Assembly: GCF_000737325.1 (NCBI RefSeq)
Contig: NZ_CP011125.1
Span: forward strand, 9,920,001 to 9,984,000
DNA: 64,000 nt
From: Sandaracinus amylolyticus
GTDB taxonomy: Bacteria; Myxococcota_A; Polyangia; Polyangiales; Sandaracinaceae
Direction: 5' to 3'
Below the pieces are notes generated by a model that was not told where the DNA came from, searched no databases, and saw nothing but the letters and a program-made list of their open reading frames with translations. Made by a program: the position numbers and the translations under genes. The number at the start of each line of letters is the position of its first letter. Within the stretch, counting starts at the first letter, position 1. Shown here in pieces: positions 52,834-61,948 of the stretch.

Positions 52834-54467
52834 CAGCGCGCCTCCGGGATGCGACGGTGCGTGAACGCGTCGGAGGTCACGAGCGCGACGACGAGCTCGC
52901 GCACGTCGTGGCCCGACTCGGAGAACGCATCGTCGATCGCGTCGGTCGAGCAGCGATCCTGCGCGGTCTCGATGCGCCCGATCGCATAGCGGAACCACTG
53001 ACGCGCGATGCACTCGTGCACCGTCTCGCTCGCGGCGAGGCGCTCGCTCAGCTCGATCACTCCGTCGAACGCGCCGCTCGCGTCGCCGCCCGACACGATC
53101 TCGCCGCTCGCGTCGATCGCCTGGCCCTCTTCGGTCGCGCGGAACCGACCGATCGCGTCGTAGCCCTCGAAGCCGAACCCGATCGGATCGATCAGCGAGT
53201 GACACGCGGCGCACGACGGATTCTCGCGGTGCTCGCCGAAGCGCTCGCGCGTCGTGAGCCCCGGCATCAGATCGGGCGGCGTGGTGTCGACGTCGGCGGG
53301 CGGCGGCGGCAGCTGCTGACACAGCAAGCGCTGCCTCACGAAGATGCCGCGATGGATCGGATCGCTCTGGTTCGACTTCGCGAGCAGCGCGAGCAACCCC
53401 GGCTGGGTGAGCAGTCCGCCGCGCTGGCTCGGATCGATCTCGACCGCGCGCAATTCCTCGCCGGTGATCCCGGTGAGCCCGTAGATCGGCGCGAGCCGCT
53501 CGTTCACGTAGGCAGTGCCGTCGCCGACGAGCAGCGCGTCGAAGTCGCCGCCGTCGCGCAGCATCGCGTCGACGTACGCCTCGATCGACGCGCGCATGTC
53601 GCTCGCGAGCGCGCGATCGAACTCGGGGTGAATCGCCGAGTCCTTCTCGATCGTCCCGAGCCGATCGAGATCGAGCCACTGCCGCGTGAAGTCGTGCAGA
53701 CCGCGCGCGGCGCGTGCGTCCTCGAGCATGCGTCGCGCCTGCATCTCGACGTTCGCGGGATCGTCGAGCTCGCCAGCCTCCGCCGCGTCGAGCAGCTCCT
53801 CGTCGGGCACCGATCGCCAGAGGAAGAACGCGAGACGGCTCGCGATCTCGTGCCCCGAGAGCGGCATCACCGCGCCCGGCGCGGCGTCGGGCTCGGCGCC
53901 TTCGACGTGATAGAGGAAGCTCGGCGACACCAGGATCGCCTCGAGCACGACCTGGATCCCGGTGCGGTGATCGCCGAGCGCCGCGCCCTCGCGATAGAGC
54001 GCGCGCAGCGACGCGCTCTCCTCGCTCGTGAGGGGACGACGATACGCGCGACGCCCGAAGCGCTCGATGAATTCCGAGGCGCACGCCTCGCCGGCAGCGC
54101 ATCCGGTGAGCGCATCGAGATCGGCGGTCGCGCGCTCGGCGGTCGACGTCGCGGCGTCGAGGTACTGCTCGACGAGCAGCGGCGAGACCGCGCCGCCCAC
54201 CTCGAAGCCCGTCGTGATGTCGTCGGGCGCGAATTCGCGCGCGGGGCGCGACGTGTCACCGAGCAGATCTTCGATCGCGTAGTCGTACTCGGTCCGCGTC
54301 AGCCGCGTGATCGCCGAGGGCGCGACCGCCGGTGTGCCGCACGTCGCCGGCCCGCCCCCGCCGCGATCGCCGAGCCCGCGTGGGCCCGTCGGTCCGTCGA
54401 GCAGCGTGCCCTCGCAGCCCGCGAGCGCGAGCACGAGCCCGAAGAAGAGCGCCGTCGACCTCCCCAT
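52833..54467 (-). CDS. DUF1592/DUF1588/DUF1585 lipoprotein
   Basis: A 544-residue lipoprotein (lipobox LALAGCEG) with the planctomycete-cytochrome-associated domain series DUF1587 (RLTRTEYDYAIEDLLGD), DUF1595 (FGRRAYRRPLT), DUF1592 (LAFFLWRSVPDEELL), DUF1588 (GLLTQPGLLALLAKSNQSDP, with the cytochrome-like CAACH at NPSCAACHSLIDPIG) and DUF1585 near the C terminus. Function unknown; the CxxCH may bind haem. Coupled to the DUF1552 gene. Confidence 0.9.
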   Translation of the reverse strand: MGRSTALFFGLVLALAGCEGTLLDGPTGPRGLGDRGGGGPATCGTPAVAPSAITRLTRTEYDYAIEDLLGDTSRPAREFAPDDITTGFEVGGAVSPLLVEQYLDAATSTAERATADLDALTGCAAGEACASEFIERFGRRAYRRPLTSEESASLRALYREGAALGDHRTGIQVVLEAILVSPSFLYHVEGAEPDAAPGAVMPLSGHEIASRLAFFLWRSVPDEELLDAAEAGELDDPANVEMQARRMLEDARAARGLHDFTRQWLDLDRLGTIEKDSAIHPEFDRALASDMRASIEAYVDAMLRDGGDFDALLVGDGTAYVNERLAPIYGLTGITGEELRAVEIDPSQRGGLLTQPGLLALLAKSNQSDPIHRGIFVRQRLLCQQLPPPPADVDTTPPDLMPGLTTRERFGEHRENPSCAACHSLIDPIGFGFEGYDAIGRFRATEEGQAIDASGEIVSGGDASGAFDGVIELSERLAASETVHECIARQWFRYAIGRIETAQDRCSTDAIDDAFSESGHDVRELVVALVTSDAFTHRRIPEAR

Positions 54468-54635
54468 GCAGCGCGTCTGCTCAGCACGTGCCGAACCAAG
54501 CGCTGGGGTCGGGAATCCTCTTTCGATCCGCGCCGGCGGAGCAGCGCGTGAGGAGCACGGCGCGCTCCGCGTTCCACGATCCGTGCGACATCTCCGCAGG
54601 ATCGATCACACGCGAAGACACGGCGGCGCGTGTAT

Positions 54636-55520
54636 ATGTTCGGCGACGTGCGCGCGTCGATCGTCGTCCTCGTGATCACTCTCGCGGGCTGCAGCTCGCT
54701 CCTCACCACGTCCACCGAGGCGCCGCCCGCGGCCGCGCCCGTCGCGGATCGTGACGGCGACGATCTCGCCGGCGAAGCCGATCGCTGCGCCGACGCCGCC
54801 GAGGACGTCGACGGCTTCCGCGACGACGACGGATGCCCCGATCCCGACGACGACGAGGACGGGATCGTCGACGCCGACGATCGCTGCCGCTGCATCGCCG
54901 AGGATCGCGACGGCTTCGAGGACGAAGACGGGTGCCCCGACCTCGACAACGATCGCGACCAGATCCTCGACGCGTGCGACGCGTGCCCGAACGAGATCGA
55001 GGTGTACGACGGATGCGCCGACGAGGACGGCTGTCCCGATCGCGCGCACATCGACATCGAGAGCGGGCGCATCGTGATCCTCGAGCAGATCCTCTTCGCC
55101 CGCGGCTCGAGCGCGGTCGCGCCGAGCGCGCACCCGCAGCTCGACGCGATCGCCGCGGCGCTCGCGCAGAACACCCAGCTCACCCGCATCTGCGTCACCG
55201 GCCACACCGACTTCGGTGAGCCGCGCCCCGATCGCTTGTCGCGAGCGCGCGCGACCGCGGTGCGCGACTGGCTCGTCGCGCACGGCATCTCCCCCGAGCG
55301 CCTCGAGATCGAGAGCGCTGCCGACGCGCGTCCGATCGTCCCGCGCAGCGCGTCGACGAGCGCGCGCGCCGCGAACCGCCGCGTCGACTTCGAGATCCTC
55401 GACGTCACCGGGGGTCGCGCTCCGTCGCTCGGCCGCGGCGGCGGATGCACCACGTCGTGGCGCTCGCCGTGCTTCGATCAGCCGCCCCCTCCGCCGCGCG
55501 ACGTGTGCGCGGAGCCGTGA
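54636..55520 (+). CDS. OmpA-family lipoprotein with thrombospondin-3 repeats
   Basis: A 294-residue lipoprotein (lipobox VITLAGCSS). Residues about 40-135 contain calcium-binding thrombospondin type 3 repeats (DRDGDDLAGEADRC, DGCPDPDDDEDGIVDADD). The C-terminal OmpA domain (about 147-260) has ILFARGSSAVAPSAHPQLD, ICVTGHTD and LSRARATAVRDWLV, which bind peptidoglycan. It would tether the outer membrane to the wall. Start uncertain: ATG 54636, with GTG 54630 and 54648 also possible. Confidence 0.88.
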   Translation: MFGDVRASIVVLVITLAGCSSLLTTSTEAPPAAAPVADRDGDDLAGEADRCADAAEDVDGFRDDDGCPDPDDDEDGIVDADDRCRCIAEDRDGFEDEDGCPDLDNDRDQILDACDACPNEIEVYDGCADEDGCPDRAHIDIESGRIVILEQILFARGSSAVAPSAHPQLDAIAAALAQNTQLTRICVTGHTDFGEPRPDRLSRARATAVRDWLVAHGISPERLEIESAADARPIVPRSASTSARAANRRVDFEILDVTGGRAPSLGRGGGCTTSWRSPCFDQPPPPPRDVCAEP

Positions 55521-55529
55521 AACGACGAA

Positions 55530-55555
55530 GCCCCCGGTGCTCGCGCACCGAGGGC
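55530..55555. terminator. Terminator-like hairpin between convergent genes
   Basis: A stem of GCCC and CGGTGC with the matching GCACCG and GGGC (one C/A mismatch) and a TCGC loop lies between the OmpA gene and the convergent penicillin-acylase gene. Neither side has a clear T-run, so the call is tentative. Confidence 0.45.
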
Positions 55556-55581
55556 CTCGTCTCACGCGCCTTCTGCTGCGA

Positions 55582-58398
55582 TCAGTCCATCGGGCGCACG
55601 GTGAGCTCGCGCTCCGCGTGCGACATCACGTCCTGCTCGGTGAAGTAGAGCGGCGGCTGCTCGTTGCGGATCCAGAGCAGCGCCTCGTCCTGCTTGTGCG
55701 GGCTCATCGGATCGATGCTCTGTCCACCCGGGATGGCGTTGAACGCGCGCGGGCCGTCGGCGGTCATCTCGACGATGAGGCGCTGCGACGCGCCGCTCCC
55801 GAACGAGAAGCTCTCGGTGTTCCACAGACCGAAGTTGCCGGGATCGACGTTGCCCCAGTCGCCGTGCCGCGGGAACCCGTTGGGGTACGTCGGATCGTTC
55901 TCCGCCGGGATCGACAGCACGTCGTCACCGCCGAGGATCGGCACCACGCTGTTGAAGCGCACCGTGTGCAGACGGCCCCAGCGCCACTCGGTCCAGTCGC
56001 TGGTCTCCATGCGCTCGGTGAGGAACGCGAGGCCCGCGAGCACGCCGCGGATCACGATCTCCTCCTTCGTCTCGACGGCATCGGTCCGGATGTCGTCCCA
56101 GAGCACCGACTCCATCGCCGCCTCGTCGTAGCTGAGCAGGCGCGACGGCGACGTCAGCATCCACTCGATCAGACGCGCCGACTCGCTCGTCGGTCCGCCG
56201 ATCATCGCGCGCTCGGTCTCGTCGCCGAGCGCGAGCGGGATGATGCGCGTGAGCGCCGCGTTGAAGATCGTCGTCGCGACGCTGTCCGCGATCTCCGCGG
56301 TGTCGGTCGCGCCGACGCCGTGCGGCGTCTCGAACGTCCACTCCATGAGCTGCGTGCGCGCCGCCGCGAGGTCGGTCTCCTCGTCCTCGGTGAGCCCGAG
56401 CGCTTCGATGGCGGCGGTGTCGCCGAGGATCGCGACGATCGGATCACGCAGCGTGCGGCCGAGCGGCGACTGCGTCTCCGCCTGCAGCGCGATCATGTCG
56501 TCGGTCGTGATGTCGCCGCGCTCCACGAGCTCCGCGAGGCGCTCCTGGATGCGCGCCTCGCGCCACCCGTAGTCGAAGCCCGCGCCGACGTAGTGCTCGT
56601 CGTTGCAGGGGTTGCCGTCCTGCGTGACGCCGACGTTGTCCTGGTTCGCCGTCGCGATCCAACCACGCGCAGGCGCGAGCTCGTGCGGGATCGCGGTGTC
56701 CGCGAGGTCGCCGGTCCACTCGTACTCGCCGGTGCCGGGCACGACCATGTGCGGGCAGTAGCCCGTGTGCTCGCCGGTCTCCTCGTCGATCACGAGGTTC
56801 GTCGCCATCTCCGAGCGCACCGGGATGCGCGCCTGCGTCGACCACATGATGTCGTCGCGATCGACGATCATGAAGTTCTGCGAGCCGACCTCGAACGCAT
56901 CGAGCGCGGCGCGCCCCGACTCGACGTCGGTCGCGGTCATCAGGCCGGTGAACGTCGCGAGCTCGTTGCTCGGCTCCCAGCCCGTGTAGCGCACGCTGAC
57001 CGCGACGAAGCGATCCGTCGTGCCCTCGACCGCGACGCAGCTGCCCGGGAGGAACTGGCTGCCCGGACGATGCGACGCGTACGGGAAGCGCACCGTGATC
57101 GGGTCGCCGCTCGCGAGGCTGATCGTCTCCTCGTGGAACGCGATCGGGCTCTGTCCGCCCATCCACAGCACGGTGCCGCCCGTGACGTTGCCGTCCGCGT
57201 CGCACGTGCCCGTGATCTGCTCCTGGTACGCGTCGGTCACGTCGTAGCCGGTCGTCGTCACGCCCCACGCGATGTCGCGGTTGAAGCCGATGACGACGCC
57301 GGGAAGGCCCGCGAACGCAGTGCCCTGCGCGTCGATCATGTCCTCGCCGCCCATGCGCGCGGTGTTGAGGTGCACGTACCACCACACCGCGGGCGAGATC
57401 AGCGACAGGTGCGGATCGTTCGAGAGGATCGGGTTGCCGCTCGCGGTGTGCTCGCCCGAGACGGTCCAGTTGTTCGAGCCGCGCGTGACGAGGTCACCGA
57501 AGATGCGCGACTGGCGCTCCTCGATGCGATCGAGGAACGGCATCGCGCCGCGGATCGCGCGCACGTTCGGCGTGAAGCGCGCGCCGAAGGGACGCGGATC
57601 GATCACCGGAAGCAGCGCCATCGTCGTGCCGTCGGGGAAGCCGTCGTCGGTGAACGCCTCGCGCGCCGGCCGCTGCGTGAAGAGGTCCTCGAAGAGGCCC
57701 GAGCGCGCCGCGATGCGCGGATCGGCGTCGTCGGCGGGGAACGCCTGCTGGATGAGCGCGAGGCGCGCCGAGCGATTCAGATCGTCGCGCGGATCGAAGC
57801 TCAGGTTCGCCGACTGGAAGCGCGCGAGCGCGAAGATGTCGGCGGGCTCCCAGTGCCCGAAGCTCGAGCCGAAGATCACGAGGTTGATGACGTCCGCGCC
57901 CATCACGGCGGGGTCCTCCTCGCGGCGCATCACGGCATCGATGTAGAGGTTGATGCCCTCGACGAACGCCTCGGCCGACAAGCGCGCCGGATCGTCCGTG
58001 GGGAGGCTCTCGTAGATCTCGACGCCCATGCGCCGGTAGCCTTCCCAGCGCGAGATCACGTCGTCCTCGAGCGAGTCCTCGCCCGCGATCTCCGCGATGC
58101 GACCGAGCACGCTGCGACGGATGAACTCCATCTGGGCGAAGCGATCGCGGCTCATCAGGTAGCCCTGCACGACGAGCACGTCGTGGCGCGTCGTCCCGTA
58201 GATGTGCGGGATGCCGCGATCGTCGTACACGACCTCGACCTCTCCATCGAGGCCCGGCAGCGCGAGGTCGGTGGTCGTCATCATCCCCGCGTCGGTGCCG
58301 CCGTCGGTCGTGGGCGGCGCGTCGTCGTCGTCGCCGCACGCAGCGAGCAAGGGCAGCGATGCGAGAGAGAGCAGGAGCAAGCGGAACCGGTACGTCAT
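55582..58398 (-). CDS. Penicillin acylase family lipoprotein
   Basis: A 938-residue lipoprotein (lipobox LPLLAACGD). N-terminal DRGIPHIYG opens the alpha-subunit-like part. The autocatalytic nucleophile is Ser308 in TRGSNNWTVSGEHTASG, which becomes the beta-subunit N terminus; downstream blocks include SNDPHLSL, GVTTTGYDVTD, NFMIVDRDDI and RHGDWGNVDPG. Such enzymes hydrolyse amides, including acyl-homoserine lactones and beta-lactams (family knowledge). Whether quorum-sensing molecules are the target here is unknown. Confidence 0.9.
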   Translation of the reverse strand: MTYRFRLLLLSLASLPLLAACGDDDDAPPTTDGGTDAGMMTTTDLALPGLDGEVEVVYDDRGIPHIYGTTRHDVLVVQGYLMSRDRFAQMEFIRRSVLGRIAEIAGEDSLEDDVISRWEGYRRMGVEIYESLPTDDPARLSAEAFVEGINLYIDAVMRREEDPAVMGADVINLVIFGSSFGHWEPADIFALARFQSANLSFDPRDDLNRSARLALIQQAFPADDADPRIAARSGLFEDLFTQRPAREAFTDDGFPDGTTMALLPVIDPRPFGARFTPNVRAIRGAMPFLDRIEERQSRIFGDLVTRGSNNWTVSGEHTASGNPILSNDPHLSLISPAVWWYVHLNTARMGGEDMIDAQGTAFAGLPGVVIGFNRDIAWGVTTTGYDVTDAYQEQITGTCDADGNVTGGTVLWMGGQSPIAFHEETISLASGDPITVRFPYASHRPGSQFLPGSCVAVEGTTDRFVAVSVRYTGWEPSNELATFTGLMTATDVESGRAALDAFEVGSQNFMIVDRDDIMWSTQARIPVRSEMATNLVIDEETGEHTGYCPHMVVPGTGEYEWTGDLADTAIPHELAPARGWIATANQDNVGVTQDGNPCNDEHYVGAGFDYGWREARIQERLAELVERGDITTDDMIALQAETQSPLGRTLRDPIVAILGDTAAIEALGLTEDEETDLAAARTQLMEWTFETPHGVGATDTAEIADSVATTIFNAALTRIIPLALGDETERAMIGGPTSESARLIEWMLTSPSRLLSYDEAAMESVLWDDIRTDAVETKEEIVIRGVLAGLAFLTERMETSDWTEWRWGRLHTVRFNSVVPILGGDDVLSIPAENDPTYPNGFPRHGDWGNVDPGNFGLWNTESFSFGSGASQRLIVEMTADGPRAFNAIPGGQSIDPMSPHKQDEALLWIRNEQPPLYFTEQDVMSHAERELTVRPMD

Positions 58399-58503
58399 GC
58401 GCGGCATGATACACGGGCGAAACATCGCGCTCGTGATCGCGCTTGACGCGCGCGCTGCGCAGACACACACCGCGCCACCTGATTGTCCGCTGAGGAAATG
58501 AAC

Positions 58504-59613
58504 ATGGCCGAGCTCACCACCGAGTCGCTCCGCACCGCGCTGTCGAAGGTCGTCGATCCGGTGTTCGAAAAGCCGATGCTCGACATCGGCGCGCTGACCG
58601 ATCTGTCGGTGGAGCCCGGTGGCGAGGTGAAGGTGCGCGCGCACCTCGCGACTCCGTCGAGCACCGTGCACGCGAAGGTGCGCGAGGAGATCGAGCGCGC
58701 GGCGCGCGAGGCCGGCGCGACGGCGGTCGACATCGCGATCGACGTGCAGGTCCCGACGCGCGAGGTGATGGGCGACGACCCGATCCCCGGCGTGAAGAAC
58801 GTCGTGCTCGTGATGAGCGGCAAGGGCGGCGTCGGGAAGAGCACGACCGCCGTGAACCTGACGCTCGCGCTCAAGCGCGCGGGGCTGCGCGTCGGCATCC
58901 TCGACGCGGACATCTACGGCCCGTCGATCCCGACGATGATGGGCGTGCACGGCCACCCGCCGACGCGCGACGACAAGAAGATCCTCCCGCTCGAGCGCTT
59001 CGGCGTGAAGATGATGTCGATCGGCTTCCTGCTCGAGGACGACAAGCAGGCGGTGATCTGGCGCGGACCGATGCTGCACAGCGCGCTGCAGCAGTTCCTC
59101 AAGGACGTCGAGTGGGGCGAGCTCGACTACCTCGTGCTCGACCTGCCGCCGGGCACCGGCGACGTCGCGCTGACGATGGCGCAGAAGCTCAAGGTGAGCG
59201 GCGTCGTGATGGTGACCACGCCGCAAGAGGTCGCGCTGCAGGACGTCTACAAGTGCGTCTCGATGTGCAGCAAGCTGAGCCTGCCGATCCTCGGCGTGAT
59301 CGAGAACATGAGCTACTTCGTCGACAGCGCGGGCGTGCGACAGGAGCTCTTCGGACGCGGCGGCGGCGAGAAGATCGCGGAGTTCGCGAAGGCGCCGCTG
59401 CTCGGTCAGATCCCGCTCGAGCCGCCGGTGCGCGAGTGGGGCGACAAGGGCATGCCGATCGTGCAGAGCGTGCCCGACAGTGCGAGCGCGAAGGCGTTCA
59501 CCGCGGTGGCGGACGCGCTGATCGCGAAGGTCGCGAACCTGCACTTCGAGCGCACCGGCGGGACTCGCATCCCCGCGGCGAAGGGCCCGACTCGACTGCG
59601 CATCGTGCGCTGA
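58504..59613 (+). CDS. Mrp/NBP35-type P-loop ATPase
   Basis: A 369-residue protein. N-terminal DUF59/MIP18-like part (about 5-70), then the deviant Walker A loop SGKGGVGKSTT (106-115), DADIYGPSIPTMMG, VLDLPPGTGDVALTMAQ, TTPQEVALQDV and ENMSYFVDSAG. Mrp proteins deliver iron-sulfur clusters. The usual CPHC after ENMSYF is replaced by VDSAG, so cluster binding there is lost. ATG 58504 is preferred because GAGG lies eight bases upstream. Confidence 0.9.
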   Translation: MAELTTESLRTALSKVVDPVFEKPMLDIGALTDLSVEPGGEVKVRAHLATPSSTVHAKVREEIERAAREAGATAVDIAIDVQVPTREVMGDDPIPGVKNVVLVMSGKGGVGKSTTAVNLTLALKRAGLRVGILDADIYGPSIPTMMGVHGHPPTRDDKKILPLERFGVKMMSIGFLLEDDKQAVIWRGPMLHSALQQFLKDVEWGELDYLVLDLPPGTGDVALTMAQKLKVSGVVMVTTPQEVALQDVYKCVSMCSKLSLPILGVIENMSYFVDSAGVRQELFGRGGGEKIAEFAKAPLLGQIPLEPPVREWGDKGMPIVQSVPDSASAKAFTAVADALIAKVANLHFERTGGTRIPAAKGPTRLRIVR

Positions 59614-59626
59614 TCGCTCTCTCTCC

Positions 59627-59851
59627 GAGGGCTGCTCGGCCTGCGTTCGACGTCTTCTCGAGACCCCTGCGCGGGCGGTGGCTTCACGGCGGTGCATGCG
59701 AAGGGGGCTTGGCCCCCTCCGCCCCACCCCTTCGGGGCTCGAGAGTCCGTCGCGCGGGCGTCGGGCACGAGCGCGGCCGGTGGGCATGCTCGATCGTGTC
59801 GGTCCCCCGCGAAGCGGGGGCCCCTAGCCGACACTTCGCGGGTCGCCGAGA
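59627..59851 (+). repeat. Dispersed structured repeat, copy A
   Basis: A 225-base copy, over about 90% identical by eye to the reverse complement of copy B (61184-61409) and to the partial copy C (63885-64000). It contains a stem GGGGGC-TTGG-CCCCC-type hairpin and a larger one of CCCCCGC-GAA-GCGGGGG enclosed by GTGTCGG and CCGACAC. It fills about half of the 404-base gap between mrp and the RDD gene; the rest (59852-60017) holds two near-repeats of the string GAATCACGTCGACCGATGAG. Confidence 0.85.
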
Positions 59852-60017
59852 TCGATGGCCGTGAGATCGACGACGAGGCTGAGTCGTGACCGTGAGCGCG
59901 CGCTGGAATCACGTCGACCGATGAGGTCGCGCCGTCACCGCGAGCGCGCGCAGGAATCACGTCGACCGATGAGATCGGCGTGACTCGAGCGTCCAACGAG
60001 ACGACAAGGAGGCTCAC

Positions 60018-60479
60018 GTGGCTGCCGAGGTCTCGATGGACTCGCTCGTTCCTGCCGAGCTCCCCGTTCGCATCGCTGCGCGCGCCATCGACGTCGCGAT
60101 CGTGGTCGCGATGAACGTCGGGCTCGGTCAGCTGATGGGGTTCGGATTCGACTGGCTGATCGTGGGCTCGATGCTCGTGCTCGCGTACTTCGCGCTGCTC
60201 GACGCGTTCGTGGGCGCGACGTTCGGCAAGCTCGCGCTGGGGCTACGCGTGATCGGCCCCGAGGGCGAGCGCGTCACGATGAAGCAGGCGCTCACGCGCG
60301 AAGCGTTCACCGTGCTCGGCGCGATCCCTTTCATCGGCCCGATCCTCGCGCTCGCCGCATGGATCTGGATCGTGGTGACGATCCGCAACAGTCCGCTGCG
60401 CCAAGGCCGCCACGACGCGCTCGCAGGCGGCACCCGCGTGGTGCGCGCTACGAAAACCGTAGCGCTACGAAAACCGTAG
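60018..60479 (+). CDS. RDD-family membrane protein
   Basis: A 153-residue membrane protein. LPVRIAARAIDVAIVVAMNVG (about 16-36) carries the RDD-type Arg-Asp pattern, followed by segments about 44-66 and 106-122. FGKLALGLRVIGPEGE is the typical cytoplasmic loop. RDD proteins include sodium/proton antiporters and regulators; function here unknown. GTG 60018 is set by AAGGAGG five bases upstream. The C-terminal codons and stop lie within a triple hairpin repeat. Confidence 0.85.
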   Translation: MAAEVSMDSLVPAELPVRIAARAIDVAIVVAMNVGLGQLMGFGFDWLIVGSMLVLAYFALLDAFVGATFGKLALGLRVIGPEGERVTMKQALTREAFTVLGAIPFIGPILALAAWIWIVVTIRNSPLRQGRHDALAGGTRVVRATKTVALRKP

Positions 60480-60501
60480 CGCTACGAAAACCGTAGCGCG
60501 C
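60445..60501. repeat. Three tandem 17-bp hairpin repeats across the RDD stop codon
   Basis: The unit GCGCTACGAAAACCGTA occurs three times without spacing (60445, 60462, 60479), ending with GCGCGC. Each unit plus the next GCGC forms a perfect 8-bp stem with an AAAAC loop. The first two units encode the last residues and stop of the RDD protein. No T-run follows. Confidence 0.9.
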
Positions 60502-60565
60502 GCAGCGCAGGTGCAGGCGCGAGGGACTGCAGGGCGGGCGCCCATCGTCCCTCGTTCGCGCCGCA

Positions 60566-61072
60566 TCAACGCGGACCGAACCGACGCTCGAGCTCCGCGT
60601 ATTTCCGGAGGAACACCTCCTCGTCCAGCTGCTCGCCTGCCGGCTCGATGGCGCGCGCGACATCCACTGCGAGACGCCTGCCGGTGATCCGCTCGTAAGC
60701 CCTTCTCGCTGCGTAACGCATCCCTTCCTGCGAGAACGCGCTGTCGCCGGACAACCGCGCGAGCGTCAGTGGATCGCGCAGCGCGTTCTCGAAGACCTCG
60801 CGCCCGAGCCCGATCAGGCCCGACCGGAAGTCGGTGAATCCGTCATCGCTGCACCCGCCCTCGATGACGTAGGCCGCGTGCCAGAGATCCCAGCGATACG
60901 CACGCGCGTGCAGGGTCTCGAAGATGTGCGCGAACCCGGCGACGTCCTCGGGCGTCAACGCGCGCAGCAATCTCTCGAGCACCGCTGGCTGCCCCCGCGC
61001 TTCGTCAGCGCTGCGGTGGTCGCACCCACGTCGCGATGCGTCGATGAGCGCCCAGAACCACGCTTCGTCCAT
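60566..61072 (-). CDS. DUF4240 protein
   Basis: A 168-residue soluble protein with the DUF4240 layout: MDEAWFWALIDASR, LLRALTPEDVAGFAHIFE, RWDLWHAAYVIEGGCSDDGF, DFRSGLIGLGREVFENAL. Function of the domain is unknown. ATG 61072. Confidence 0.85.
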   Translation of the reverse strand: MDEAWFWALIDASRRGCDHRSADEARGQPAVLERLLRALTPEDVAGFAHIFETLHARAYRWDLWHAAYVIEGGCSDDGFTDFRSGLIGLGREVFENALRDPLTLARLSGDSAFSQEGMRYAARRAYERITGRRLAVDVARAIEPAGEQLDEEVFLRKYAELERRFGPR

Positions 61073-61183
61073 CGCTTCATCCTACCGCGCGGTCTCGCCG
61101 CGACCCTGAGTCGCTCGATGGCCACGCACGCCCCGCGCCGAGCTTCCCGAGCCAGCCCGCGCGTCGAAGCTCACCGCCTTTGT

Positions 61184-61409
61184 TCTCGGCGATCCGCGAA
61201 GTGTCGGCTAGGGCCCCCGCTTCGCGGGGGACCGACACGATCGAGCATGCCCACCGGCCGCGCTCGTGCCCGACGACCACGCGACGGACTCTCGAGCCCC
61301 GAAGGGGGTGGGGCGGAGGGGGCAGAGCCCCCTTCGCATGCACCGCCGTGAAGCCCGCCGCCCGCGCAGGGATCTCGAGACGACGTCGAACGCAAGCCGA
61401 GCAGCCCTC
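61184..61409 (-). repeat. Dispersed structured repeat, copy B
   Basis: A 226-base copy in the opposite orientation to copy A, about 1.5 kb away. It keeps the CCCCCGC-TTC-GCGGGGG hairpin. It occupies most of the 378-base gap between the DUF4240 and PilZ genes; nothing else is seen in that gap. Confidence 0.85.
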
Positions 61410-61450
61410 GCACACGCTCGCGCAGCGAGAGAGGCCGAGCGGCCCGAGCG

Positions 61451-61948
61451 CTATGCGACGTTCGCTTCGCGCGGAGGGTCGCCCATGCGCATCGCGCGCC
61501 GCCACACGCCCGTGCTCTCTTCGGCGAGGTACTCGCTGCGCGTCGGCACTCCGTCGAACACCAGGCCCATGCCCGGCAGGTTCGTGCGGCGCGCCCAGAT
61601 CACGCGACACGGGAAGAAGTACTCGCAGCCCGCTGCTTCGTCGACGAGCCGCACGATCACGCGCGCGCCGATCACCGGCGGTCGCGTCGTCGCGATCGCG
61701 AGGCCGTTGCCGCTCAGGTTCTTCACCTCGCCGGACTCGAAGCACCCCGGCATCGTGAAGCTCACGGTCTTCGGGAACGGCAGTCGCGGCATCGTGCGCG
61801 CACCTGGGCTGCCGTCGCCGGTCAGCAGGCGCCCGAGCCCGAAGAGGCGCGCGCGCTCGTCGTCGTCGAGCGGGACCTCCAGACGATCCTGCTTCGCCCG
61901 GAGGAGCTGATACTCGAAGATCATCTCGAGGACGTTGCGGGTCGTCAT
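61451..61948 (-). CDS. PilZ-domain protein
   Basis: A 165-residue protein. A short helical N terminus (MTTRNVLEMIFEYQLLRAKQ) is followed by a PilZ-like beta barrel: RLPFPKTVSFTMPG, VKNLSGNGLAIATTRPPVIG and GMGLVFDG. The canonical RxxxR plus D/NxSxxG c-di-GMP motif is present only in part (NLSGNG; the Arg pair is not clear), so c-di-GMP binding is uncertain. ATG 61948 has AGGGAGG upstream. Confidence 0.8.
   Translation of the reverse strand: MTTRNVLEMIFEYQLLRAKQDRLEVPLDDDERARLFGLGRLLTGDGSPGARTMPRLPFPKTVSFTMPGCFESGEVKNLSGNGLAIATTRPPVIGARVIVRLVDEAAGCEYFFPCRVIWARRTNLPGMGLVFDGVPTRSEYLAEESTGVWRRAMRMGDPPREANVA

Noticed and set aside
59627-61409. Repeat copies A and B as ends of a transposon carrying the RDD and DUF4240 genes
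   Set aside because: They are inverted and bracket these genes, but no transposase or target-site duplication is visible and a third copy lies elsewhere, so a dispersed repeat is simpler.
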